From Allium sativum (taxonomy: Eukaryota; Streptophyta; Magnoliopsida; Asparagales; Amaryllidaceae), in NCBI GenBank assembly GCA_030737875.1, contig CM060911.1, forward strand, positions 108,108,625 to 108,172,624: a stretch of DNA of 64,000 bases, given 5' to 3'. Position 1 is the first letter of the stretch; each line of letters starts with the position of its first letter. The position numbers and the translations under genes were made by a program. Below, piece by piece: positions 20,216 through 31,180 of this stretch. The notes under the pieces were generated by a model. That model was not told the DNA's origin. It ran no database searches and saw only the letters and a program-made list of their open reading frames with translations.

Positions 20216-22716
20216 TTGCCTGTTATGAAAATAGTGTAATTATAGGGTAAACAAACCCTATTCGACTCTGATTTCACTAGATTGATTCGATCTGATTTGG
20301 CTTTGTTTCCTCTTTTGATAAATTTCTTGATTGAATTGATGAAATTTTTTGCTTTCCCTTTTGACATTAAAAACCCTTGCGTGATTTAGAAGTCACTTGA
20401 ATGATTTCAGTCGAATGAAAAAAACTTGCCATGCATTGTAACTTGATAATTCTGTCCTTGCCTTATGTTGCCGTGAGTTTCTGCCTTGTTTCCTCGACAT
20501 GGATTTTTTCCAAAAATAATTTGTGGCATATTCCTTTTGCTTGCAATTTCTAGAAATAAAATAATGCCTTGGATTTATTTTTTAAAAAAATCTCTATCCA
20601 AATGTGCATTGCCAAAGAAAATTGATTGCACCATTAACTTCTTTCCACAAATGCAGATAGAATAACTGGAATTGTAACAAGCTATATTTGTTGCTCACTG
20701 ATTTGTTTTAAATGGAAATCCATATACCATATTCTTGAATGCTCCATTTTTACTTGTTGTTTGTATGCACCATGTTTTGTTGACTATTGTAATGTATTTC
20801 CTGCCATGTAACCTGTCGTGGGTGACAAGATGCACCCTGTTGCTTTTGTTGTTTGAATCAATGCTTATGTGTATACTTCTTCCATGTCATATATGCTGAA
20901 CCTTGTATTCATGTCGTGTGTGAACACCCTTGTCCACTTGCTTTGTGAATGTTGCTTCATTATACATGCATAAGAGTGCATTTGTGAAGTTCAGCTTGAG
21001 TGATTTTGCTGAACCATGTGTGCACATGAGCATTTGAACAATAACCTGCCTGACCTTGCTATGTAAACAGCTGTTATCCTCCTTTGTGTATGACTACACA
21101 GTTTTACCTGAATAAAATTCTTGCTGCATGTATGACACTGTTTTACCTTGTATATTTCATCACCATGCATAATGCTTATTCATTACACATGAGTTCTGCT
21201 GCACTATTTTGTAGTTGTTTGTTGCTGCACATATACCAGTTGTTGTTTCACTTCTTTGTAAATGAAAACTAAACTGCTCCCATGCATTCATGAATCTGGT
21301 TACATTGCATTTGCTGCTTTGATCACTTCATTTTGATGACTTGAACATGTTGCACACACGCTTGAAAGTCCACTTAGCTGCTCTGTTGCACCATGTAGTT
21401 TCATGTTGGCTTGTTCGACCATTTTTGCATATTAGCATGCTGTTGCCAAATTGTGTACTACCCATGTCTTCATTACTCCATGCATGTACATTTTAGTTTG
21501 CTGTATATACACATGAACACTGCTTGCACTTGAACATGATATATTGAACTGCTTAATTGATGAACCATTTGCTTGTTGCTCCTGAACTTGAACTAATTTG
21601 GCACTTGTTCATCTATATGCTACTTCACACCATGTTGTGCCACACTGATTTCATCTTGTGCATGTGTATGTGCTATGAACACTTGAACCACTATGCTGCC
21701 TTAACCTTGGGTTCATACATACTGTTTTGTTCAACAATGCACTCGAGCCCTGTATTGTGCACTTGTTCACCTTCATGTATATGCTGCTCCTTCATTTATG
21801 TTGCATTTATGTTTGAACATGGCTCGACCACTTTGATATGTGTTGACTATGTTGACATGTGTACTGAGTCGAGAAGGCCCACGTGGCTACTCCTCAGTTG
21901 CACACTGAATTGGCGATGCTGTGCACACGTGTATATATACACGTGTGTATATGCAGCCATCCAGACAAATTTTCATGTCCCTGTAAAATGTATGTATACA
22001 GTCTACCTTGTGATATTTACGGTGTATCACTGTGAATATCTCAAGCTGTCTAGACACAGTAGGATGGATACGAAAATCAGATTGAGTCATGAAAAATGAT
22101 GAGAAATACACCAGAAATCTGAGGCAAATAAAATTTTAAAAATAAAAATTATGTTTGCATGTATTATGAAAATTATTTTTGTTCCATATACTGTGTGTGT
22201 GTTTCTGTATATGACAGGTATGAAGACTGGACTGACTAAAGAATGCTGTGAAGACAAAAGATGAAAGACAGAAGACAGTGAAAATAACAGTGTGTGTAAC
22301 AGTGAAAGTGTCTGTATTTGAGTCTCTGAATGTATAAATGAAAATGTATGTAAACTGACTGACTGAGTGTGAGGAATTGTATATGAAAATAAAAGTGAAT
22401 TGAAATGTATACATGTTCAAATAATGGAGTATAAAATTTTTGTACTGTTTGAAATTGAAATAAAATATTTTATTTAAATAAAATACTGTGAATATTTAAA
22501 TTTCTGTACAGTTGTATTTTATTTAAATAGAAATATTATATTCATGTATGTTGTGTAGTATATGAAACAGTACAATTACAAACACATATGTAATAATATA
22601 TATTTGGTTGTTATCATCAAACAAAAATCTATAATTGTGTATATAACACTGTTATATACAACACTATGTACAATCTCTTTAGCTAGTCAAACATGAAGGT
22701 CCATATTGTTAGATTA
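20216..22716. other. Non-coding stretch with a CATG/TGC-rich segment
   Basis: Between about 20690 and 21850 the plus strand is unusually rich in CATG, TGCATG, TTGCTG and TTGAAC-type words. This keeps frames such as 21557-22099 open, with Cys/His/Leu-rich products that match nothing I recognise. It may be U3 of the copia LTR or unrelated intergenic DNA. From about 22190 the strand turns to TG and AGAC-rich text. No gene is supported. Confidence 0.5.
21879..21947. promoter_or_regulatory. G-box cluster with a 24-bp perfect palindrome around TATATATA
   Basis: CCACGTGGC at 21879-21887 is a full G-box/ABRE-type motif. At 21924-21947 every base pairs in a perfect palindrome: CACACGTG, TATATATA, CACGTGTG. 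It contains two more CACGTG cores. Plant bZIP and bHLH factors bind such cores. A promoter role is inferred. Confidence 0.5.
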
Positions 22717-23055
22717 ATGTTATAAGTTAAGATATTACTTATATATGTTAAGATATCAGTGTAAAATTATATACAAATAATTGGTATCTATTTTAGTCAA
22801 ATGAGTAAAGGTATTAATGTTATATCACTGTGATACATAATATAAAAAGAAATAAAGCAACAAAACATATGAGAATATATGGAAAAATGTTATATGTTAA
22901 GATATTACTTACATATGTTAGATATCATTGTAAAATTATATACAAATAATTGGTATCTATTTTAGTTAAATGAGTAAATGTATTAATGTTATATCAGTGT
23001 GGTACATAATATAAAAAGAAATAAAGAAACGAAACATATGAGAATATATGGAAAA
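22717..23055 (+). repeat. 170-bp tandem duplication
   Basis: Copy 1 is 22717-22886 and copy 2 is 22887-23055. Both run from ATGTTAT..GTTAAGATATTACTT to GAGAATATATGGAAAAA with few differences. It lies just left of the family A insertion. Confidence 0.9.
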
Positions 23056-23102
23056 AGTATATATAAATAACAACTGAAATTAATTGCAAGTGTATAAGTT
23101 AA

Positions 23103-23107
23103 GAATT
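23103..23107. repeat. Target-site duplication, left (GAATT)
   Basis: GAATT directly precedes the LTR start at 23108 and recurs at 38240-38244 directly after the other LTR. Five bases is the expected size for LTR retrotransposon integration. Confidence 0.93.
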
Positions 23108-23436
23108 TGTAAAGACCCGCAACCTCCCCGTAAAGGAAAGCGTCGGATAGTTCGAGAACAAACCACAGCAGAACGCATACAGAAGAACGTTTCATTGTAT
23201 ATTACAACAATGCATCAGATTACAAGAATATACAGAGTATAAATGAATATTACACAGAAATATCAGAGATTTAAATTACATTTAAATACATAGCAGCGGA
23301 AAATAATACAATACACAACTAGAATGAGATATACGGATACAAAGCTTTCCGGATATCGTTCCAGCTGTAAACCAGGATCCTGTGAATATAAATCTGCAAA
23401 ACCAAAACTACTAGCTGCCCGTGTCGAAAATAGGGG

Positions 23437-23492
23437 CACCCAGAGTTTAGGTTAAAACAATAAACTCCAGGTCAGTCATGTGACTGGTGTGA
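23437..23492 (-). other. Conserved LTR double hairpin, family A 3' LTR
   Basis: On the sense (minus) strand CAGTCACATGACTG forms hairpin 1 and ACCTGGAGTTTA pairs with TAAACTCTGGGT through two adjacent G-U wobbles in hairpin 2, about 330 bp from the LTR end. Confidence 0.7.
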
Positions 23493-26121
23493 GAACTAAA
23501 ACAGTTATTAATCTTTATTTCAAATCATTAGGTAAATCAAGGGACCACGCCGTATAACACGGAACGGGTTTCCTCCCAAGAATACCAGTGCATAAAACCA
23601 ACAGCGCAATGCTAAATAAAGAAAAATGAAGCTGTTATAAGACCCAGGTCCCATCACACAATGCAACGCAGTCGAGGATAGGGTTTTCCCTTATAACAGC
23701 CAAAGAATGCTTGATACGTTTAAAACAAATCATTTGATACTATTATAAGTGCATAGTATATAAAACACTTCAAATCATAAGTATCAATCATAGGCGGCAT
23801 GAGCGCCCCATCCCACTATGTCGCCATATATAGGATATACAATCAAAACCGCAAAGTCTCGTATTTGGAAATTGGGTTTCCATCTATGAACCGAGGCAAA
23901 AGATAGTCCTCAACCGATTCGAGACAATCTAGCCCATGTCTCAGGCAAGCGCGCAGGCAAGCCTTGGATCGTCAGGGCCGGTCCACACGGAGTGGATTAT
24001 TATGCCTGAACAATACGTCTCCCCACCCTATGGGGTGTAAGTCTGGTCCGTCAGCCGACCAGAATGCATTCGGCCGAAACCGATATAACCGAGGCGCCTC
24101 GCAACAGCAACAACCACATAAGTCAAACTCGTCAGGGCGTGTAAAACCACTGACGCCACTTCTAGCTAGAAAGAAACGCATGCCCTCCCTGAGGTCCGTC
24201 TCCCGTTTTTGGTTCATACCGGGTGTGAAACACGCGAGGTAAACGTTACACAAAGCTACGCCACAAAGGCCGTGCTTTGATCATCACCACAAGACTTTGC
24301 TTTTCAACAGAAGCCTCGATCATTTGCATCTTAGCATGCCACACAGGCAAGCCATCCTATGCAACCGATATCAGTCACACAGAATGAAATCCGATGTCAG
24401 ACACACAGTCCATTTACAAGTCCGTTCTGGGTCTGAACGAAACCGGAGGCACCTAGTACCCCGCATATCCATCGATCTCCAAGTACGTCTGGACGATCAC
24501 TAACTGTTTCCATCTTCTTGGGTGTACAGCCCAATCAAGATCATCAGTTATCACCCAAACGACGTGAAGACTTCCGGTCTTCGACCATCGTCTTCATCTT
24601 CGACTTATCGTCGTATCAGTTATTCAGAATGGGATAAACCCGGTCTTTCCGAATAACTCGCGTATATATTATAAAAGTGTTACACAAACACAACATACGC
24701 CTCATTCCAATTCATTAGTCACTAACCGTAAATTAATCAAGAGAATAATTCCCCAAATATTAACCCCGAAGGCCGAAACCAACATCAGATCAATATCCAG
24801 AAAACCATTCTGCTTGGCTAACCGCCAGTTAGTTTCTAAATTTCACATTCAAATCTAATTAAAGATTTAACTATCGCCTGGAGCAAAACTGGTGATACTC
24901 CATTCTCGATCTTTTCAATCTAATTAAAGATTCATTAAAACTCCACTTAGTTTTAATCTGTGACTGGGTTAAAGAATCAGTGTCATTTAAAACACGGTTC
25001 ACGATAAACCCAAAGTCACATCCCATTAATTATCGGGTTAAAGAACAAGTGTTATTTAAAACACTGTTCACGATAAACCCAAAAATCAATATCAATTCAA
25101 TTCCAATTAAATATCATTTAATTGGTACACTTCATTAAATCTAAATAAAAAGATTTAATCTTTTCTCAACTGGGTTCAAGAACAGTGTTAGTGAAGACAC
25201 CATTCACGACAAACCCAAATCACATTCGATATTCAATACAAGGCTCTGAATAGAAACTATATCGGCCTATATTCAATATCAAATTCTACGATTAACAAAT
25301 GTCGTATTGGAAATAACGATATACATATATATCTTTCAAATTTCCATAACAACACCTGTAATATCACGAATTCCAACATCGAAATATTCCGAAGACAATT
25401 TCGATTCAAATCCACTCCAATGCAATCATTGGAAATTTTGGTTATTTTCAAAACCATTTCAAATTCAATTTATTTATTTAAAAATAAATAGAATTATAAT
25501 TCTAGTTCAAAACTAGTTCATTTCGATAAAAATCTATTTTTATCTTTTCAAATATGGAGTTTTTCATCCCAAACTTTCACAAATCATTTCTTATGATTTT
25601 ACACAAATTATTACTATTTTTAATAATTTTATCAAGGCCCGTACGGTCGATTTCCATTAACGGCCATCGAACTGCACTTACAGCGACCTTTTTCGAATTT
25701 GATTTGGACGTATCTCCAAATCCAACCGTTAGATTTCAAATTTCTAACATTCATTAGAAAGCTCTTTTCGATACGAACCCAACGGTTCCGGTTTTAGGAG
25801 AATCCGACGGTCGGATCTCCCGTAATGTCCGTTTGAAACAAATGATCGAAATTCGCGAACTGCCGCAGCGCGGCGCGTTCTATTCAGGCCATTATATTAT
25901 ATATATAATATATATAATATATATTTCGTCGATTACTATTTAAAACGAATTATATAAATGGTTTTAAATTCGTTTCAAAAGCAATTTCAACTTCCTTTTC
26001 AATTCAAATCAAAATTGAATTCTTCTTTATAAATTCGTTTCAAAATTCATTTCTATTCAATTCAAATTTCAATTCAATTTGAATTCATTTCAATTCGCTT
26101 TCAATTCCATTTGAATTCGTT

Positions 26122-26727
26122 TTCAATTCAATTCATTTCGAAATCGTTTTAAAATTCAATTCATTTCGAAATCGTTTTCAATTCAATTCATTTCGAAATC
26201 GTTTTCAATTCAATTCATTTCGAAATCGTTTTCAATTCAATTCATTTCGAAATCGTTTTCAATTCAATTTATTTCGAAATCGCTTTCAATTCAATTTGAA
26301 TTCGTTTTCAATTCATTTCGAAATCGTTTTCAATTCAATTTATTTCGAAATCGTTTTCAATTCAATTCATTTCGAAATCGTTTTCAATTCAATTTATTTC
26401 GAAATCGTTTTCAATTCAATTCATTTCGAAATCGTTTTCAATTCAATTTATTTCGAAATCGTTTTCAATTCAATTCATTTCGAAATCGTTTTCAATTCAA
26501 TTCATTTCGAAATCGTTTTCAATTCAATTCATTTCGAAATCGTTTTCAATTCAATTCATTTCGAAATCGTTTTCAATTCAATTCATTTCGAAATCGTTTT
26601 CAATTCAATTCATTTCGAAATCGTTTTCAATTCAATTCATTTCGAAATCGTTTTCAATTCAATTCATTTCGAAATCGTTTTCAATTCAATTCATTTCGAA
26701 ATCGTTTTCAATTCAATTCATTTCAAA
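26122..26727 (+). repeat. 27-bp minisatellite, ~22 copies, in family A 3' LTR
   Basis: The unit is TTCATTTCGAAATCG plus TTTTCAATTCAA, with occasional C/T variants. Because 27 is a multiple of three, a frame stays open and yields a repeated HFEIVFNSI peptide (26296-26766). I regard that as a repeat artefact. The twin array is at 34209-34814. Confidence 0.95.
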
Positions 26728-26837
26728 ATATTCGATTTCGAAATCACGTTTCAATATTCATTTTAAAATGAATAAAATCGATATAAATATCGTTCACGTC
26801 AAAATGGCGTCAATCTAATCCTCACGGCTTCACATAT

Positions 26838-26984
26838 TTCTATTTTCAAATATTCTATTTCAAATATTTCTATTTCAAATATTTCTATTTCAAATATTTC
26901 TATTTCAAATATTTCTATTTCAAATATTTCTATTTCAAATATTTCTATTTCAAATATTTCTATTTCAAATATTTCTATTTTTCT
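26838..26984 (+). repeat. 15-bp minisatellite, ~9-10 copies, in family A 3' LTR
   Basis: The unit is TTTCTATTTCAAATA. On the minus strand it gives a repeated EIEIF peptide (27005-26799), again because 15 is divisible by three. The twin array is at 34925-35071. Confidence 0.95.
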
Positions 26985-27928
26985 CGAAACTGGAATGAGG
27001 CCCAATCAATTACCATATAATGTTAATTATATGGATTTTCTACAACACATGTATATATCAACAACGATGAATAATCAACCATCAACCAAAGTGCACTACA
27101 CTGTATAAGCATCAAATATAGACATTTAACGCTTATAGCAGCTTGTCAATCAATCGATCGACATATTTAATAAATCAGGATGAGTGAACTTCAAATTTCA
27201 TCCTAACACCCGTGTGGGGTTTCAAACAATCAAACACATATTTTATTTGTGCAGTTAGGCGATGTGTAAAATTTATCGACCCAATCAACGTCATTCAAAT
27301 AGGTGTACATAAACAAACCGTCTGGTTTGTAAATGAATATTTATTTATTCACATTCACGTTAAAAATTATATTTTTAACGATAACACATTTTATTTTAAC
27401 ATATGAATTTATATTCAGTTCATTCGTTAAATAAAATGCTAATTTTATTTTTCTAACTTATTTTAGAAAATTTCGGCGGCATAACGGCACGATACTAGAA
27501 ACGGGACAAGGCCTAGCCTTATCCCCGGTCTAGTGAAGGCCCACGCCATTCACACATCAATCAAATCAATTCGTTATGCAAACCACAAACTTTGGAGTAA
27601 GGGTCTAACCTAGCCTTACTCCTTCGCCTTATAACGGCGCACGTCTAATCCTAACCAATTTATCGATTCGATTTTTCACACCACAAACCACATTCAAACC
27701 AATATCACAATCAATCACCAAACAGTCAAACAAACAAGTCCATGGTCTGTGGACGGGTGTCGGGTGCTACTAAGCACCGTCTGCATCCTAGTATATATAT
27801 AACTAGAAAAATAAATTGAAAGGTGAGAAATTCTCACTTATAGCTATCCTAGCTCCACGGCTCTTCATTTGCAGAAGTCTTCGTCGTTTCGCCATTTTTG
27901 TCACCTTCGTTGTCCGCTTTCACTACAT

Positions 27929-28520
27929 ATGTAAAAATCGAATTTTTACTATGTTATTCAATAAATATAAAAATCGAATTTCCATTTCAAAGTTCAATAT
28001 ATAAAAATCGAATTTTTATTTCAAAGTTCAATATATAAAAATCGAATTTTTATTTCAAAGTTCAATATATAAAAATCGAATTTTTATTTCAAAGTTCAAT
28101 AGATAAAAATCGAATTTTTATTTCAAAGTTCAATATATAAAAATCGAATTTTTATTTCAAAGTTCAATATATAAAAATCGAATTTTTATTTCAAAGTTCA
28201 ATATATAAAAATCGAATTTTTATTTCAAAGTTCAATATATAAAAATCGAATTTTTATTTCAAAGTTCAATATATAAAAATCGAATTTTTATTTCAAAGTT
28301 TAATAGATAAAAATCGAATTTTTAGTTCGAAGTTCAATAGATAAAAATCGAATTTTTAGTTCGAAGTTCAATAGATAAAAATCGAATTTTTATTTCAAAG
28401 TTCAATAGATAAAAATCGAATTTTTAGTTCGAAGTTTAATAGATAAAAATCGAATTTTTAGTTCGAAGTTTAATAGATAAAAATCGAATTTTTAGTTCGA
28501 AGTTTAATAAATAAAAAACC
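27929..28520 (+). repeat. 34-bp minisatellite, ~16 copies, in family A 3' LTR
   Basis: The unit is TATAAAAATCGAATTTTTA plus TTTCAAAGTTCAATA. The core AAAAATCGAATTTTT is nearly self-complementary. Distal units carry GTTCGAAGTT variants. The twin array is at 36016-36608 and has one extra A. Confidence 0.95.
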
Positions 28521-28888
28521 TATTTTTAATTCTAAAAATCCCAACTTTATACATCTTAAAAATCCTTTCTTTATATTTTAAAAACATCGCTAACTTTATT
28601 TTCAAAAACAACTCATGTCTTGTATTTCAAAAATAATGATATACATATATAAAAGTTAACCAAAAATCAAATCTTTTCGCTTGTTAACAAAATCAATTTC
28701 TAAACTTTTCTAAAAAGATATATATATATAAGAAAACTGATTTTATAAATAATGTCATATTAAAAATGCTCACTGTTTTTTTTCTATTTAACTAAAATCA
28801 GTTTTTCAATTTTTAATAAAACAGTTTTTAAACATTAATAAAATTTACAGATAAAAGAAAATAAACAAATAAAACAAAACTAAACTTA

Positions 28889-29240
28889 CAGTCTTTGGTC
28901 AACAGAGGATAGGGAGAGGGGAGCGAGCATCGGAGGTCGGCGGTGGGCAGCCGCGAGGCGACAGTGGCTTGGGGGCTAGGGTTTCGATTTGCGGTGGTTT
29001 GCTGGGCGTGGCGATTTGGGGTTGGGGTCCAGGGGTCGCGAGGCTCGAGCGGGGTTCATCAGAGGATGGGCGCGAGGGGGAGGTGGACTCGGCGGAGGCG
29101 GCGGTCGGCTCTGGCAAAGGGTGGCGCCGACAGGAGGAGGGAGGCGCGATTTTCTTTGGGGGTTTTTTTTTTATTTATTTTTATTCGATCTGCAGAAGGG
29201 GGGGGGCCAACGTATAAAAGGGAAAGAAGATATATATTTT
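28889..29240 (-). promoter_or_regulatory. GC-rich promoter/leader island in family A 3' LTR
   Basis: Within AT-rich LTR, 28900-29215 is strongly GC-rich. On the sense (minus) strand the order is: A-rich tract, TATATAT (about 29230), CT-rich text, a GC-rich leader carrying a telo-box-like AAACCCTAG (about 28977-28985), then a consensus splice donor GTAAGT at 28889-28884. This order resembles a plant promoter with a leader exon. A proline/serine-rich 72-residue frame (29117-28899) has no recognisable domain. The twin is at 36977-37328. Confidence 0.5.
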
Positions 29241-30152
29241 TTTTTTTTTATTATTATTATTATTTTAATTATTTTATTCGAAAAAAGGTTGACCTTTAAA
29301 TACGAACTCGAAACGAGGCCCACCGCCTGTCGTCCATAGCGTTTCACCCCCATTCCGAACACAATGGGACATGTATCGCAAGCTGATTTGACCGTTTCGA
29401 TCAGTTTCCTTTGAATTTACATTTAAATCACTATATTGAATTTTAAACGTACATTTCAAATTACCGGGGTCACATACTAACTAGAAAAATTGCAGAAAAA
29501 TATTTTCTAGCTTCGTATTGACGATACGGTCCTAACAAAACTAGTTTCGTCGAATTCTGAGACCGTTAGAAAAATGGCCAATTTCCAGTCGATTAAAATC
29601 AACTGAAACAGGTCAAACGCGTTTTCCTTTGCCACGCTCACATATTGATTCGAAAAATTATGAAATTTGGAATTTAGCAATAACTTGGCACTGCGGATCC
29701 AACAAAACTGGTTTCGTCGAAATCCGAGGTCGTTTGCAAAATGTCCATTTTTAAGGGCCTGAATTCCATAGCGACTATTCAGAATTTTCAACTGGACATA
29801 TCTTTTGATTCCCGATATGAAATCTTGATTTTTCGGATTCGCTGGAAAGATATTCACTATTAGATTCCATTATTTTTGGTTTCACTAAAATCCGGATTGT
29901 TTTGCACCCGGTACATTCAATTGAAGTTTGAAATCGAATTATCGAACTACCGCGCCATTTTCAATTCTATTTATAATTATATATAATTATTTATATTCTA
30001 ACGACGACGCGTATAATATATACGTTCGAATTATATTCAAAATAAATTTATTGTCGATATTATTTAAAATAATTCATTTTAAATAATCAAAATTCGCTAA
30101 AATTGCCAAAATAAAATTTTCAAACTGGCCCAGATTTTCCGGGTTGTTACAA

Positions 30153-30164
30153 TCTCCCCCACTT
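30153..30164 (-). other. Polypurine tract, family A
   Basis: AAGTGGGGGAGA on the minus strand, one base from the 3' LTR start TGTAACAACCC. This is a classic gypsy-type plus-strand primer. Confidence 0.9.
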
Positions 30165-30797
30165 AAAACTTTTCGTCCTCGAAAAGGAACAAAGTCGAAA
30201 GTGGTTTGATTATTCAGCTCTACGTTCGATTTGGCTTCCATTCTCCAACTTTTCAGTTTCTGAGAACTTCTAAAATTTCAAAAATTTGGCTAACACCCTA
30301 AATTTTCGAAAAATTTCGCCATAACCTCCCCTGCAATGGGAGCATCGGGGAATTTCAAATAGCTTCCCCGGTCCTTCAGATCTCAAAAAGAAAAAGAAAA
30401 AGCCAAGCGGCTAGCCAATAGGCTCACAAAATCATCATCACCCAAACAAAACAGGAAATTATGTAGTAAACATGTACCTATTTGTCGGGCAAACAAATTT
30501 TATTCTCTGGCTCTAGCCTCCTTGCTATGACCTGTTCCAAAAGATATACATGTATGCAAGCAAATGCGACCAATTTTCAATATAAGTCAATATATGATTC
30601 AATCAGGCTAATTGGTTAAAAATTATCAAACAATTCAACAAACAACACAAACATCAATCAATTAGTGAATTAGAGTTTCAAATTCATAATTTTGATACAT
30701 ATACAAAAATCATGTTTTTGATGCCAATTCACAACAATGTATTCTAGCTATATATAAGTTTTGGGTTCTCACACCAGCCTAATGGAAATATATAGAA

Positions 30798-30881
30798 AAT
30801 CACACCTTCGAGACACGAACATAAATACCGATGATGCACGTGCTATCATCAGTACCTTCTCCGGGCGACTAGAGTGTGATT
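30798..30881 (-). other. Conserved internal stem-loop with palindromic loop, family A
   Basis: The outer stem AATCACAC (30798-30805) pairs perfectly with GTGTGATT (30874-30881). The inner stem TACCGATGAT (30826-30835) pairs with ATCATCAGTA (30845-30854); its one C/A pair becomes a G-U wobble on the sense strand. The 9-base loop contains GCACGTGC, a perfect palindrome. Homologous segments with preserved pairing lie at 49529-49605 and 58951-59026. It resembles a dimerisation or packaging signal, as an inference. Confidence 0.65.
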
Positions 30882-31060
30882 CTATATCTATCCAATATAT
30901 TAAAACTTCGAATACACGCGGATCAGACGTATACGCAAAATCTATATATACTGGATTGTCCAACTCAATATAAATAGAAAATCAAATACGAATGATTGAT
31001 TTAAATTTTCAAAACAAAATTTGTTTTCACTTGAAAAAAATATACTCTTCACACTCGTTC

Positions 31061-31079
31061 TAGGATACTACTGATCCCA
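31061..31079 (-). other. PBS-proximal hairpin, family A
   Basis: TAGGAT (31061-31066) pairs with ATCCCA (31074-31079), with a G-U wobble on the sense strand. It lies about 100 nt from the PBS. B and C have the same hairpin with TAGGGT/ACCCTA and TAGGGT/ACCCCA. Confidence 0.55.
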
Positions 31080-31180
31080 TCTCTAACGAGTCATTCTAAT
31101 TGGATATTACTAATCCAATATCTGATGAATTCTTTCGTATGGTTCTAATGTGCCTTGTTCTCTGAGCTTTGTAAACCAAA

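Larger units (their letters stand above)
23108..30151 (-). mobile_element. Family A 3' LTR (left), 7,044 bp
   Basis: Running from the U3 end (30151) down to the U5 end (23108), the sense strand starts TGTAACAACCCGG. It has a probable promoter and GC-rich leader (~29240-28889), a 34-bp array, a 15-bp array, a 27-bp array, a GC-rich block (~24600-23940) and the conserved double hairpin near the end. If the promoter call is right, U3 is ~0.9 kb and R+U5 ~6 kb. Open frames inside it, including a 93-residue one at 24253-23972, appear in both LTRs only because the LTRs are identical. Confidence 0.93.

Noticed and set aside
21557..22099. 180-residue plus-strand frame
   Set aside because: Cys/His/Leu-rich product of a skewed TGC/CATG-rich segment, with no motif or homology I recognise and no splice or promoter support.
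23972..24253. 93-residue minus-strand frame with a Cys cluster, present in both family A LTRs
   Set aside because: Identity between the LTRs reflects their recent origin. The A2 copy has an indel that breaks the frame, so there is no sign of coding constraint.
26296..26766. 156-residue frame of repeated HFEIVFNSI
   Set aside because: It is produced by a 27-bp minisatellite whose period is a multiple of three. No start context, no non-repetitive domain, and it lies inside an LTR.
27929..28520. CRISPR-like regular repeats
   Set aside because: Units are head-to-tail with no unique spacers, in plant retrotransposon LTRs. They are minisatellites.
28899..29117. 72-residue Pro/Ser-rich minus-strand frame in the GC-rich island
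   Set aside because: GC-rich leader-like sequence with no recognisable domain. It overlaps several other open frames, as expected from composition.
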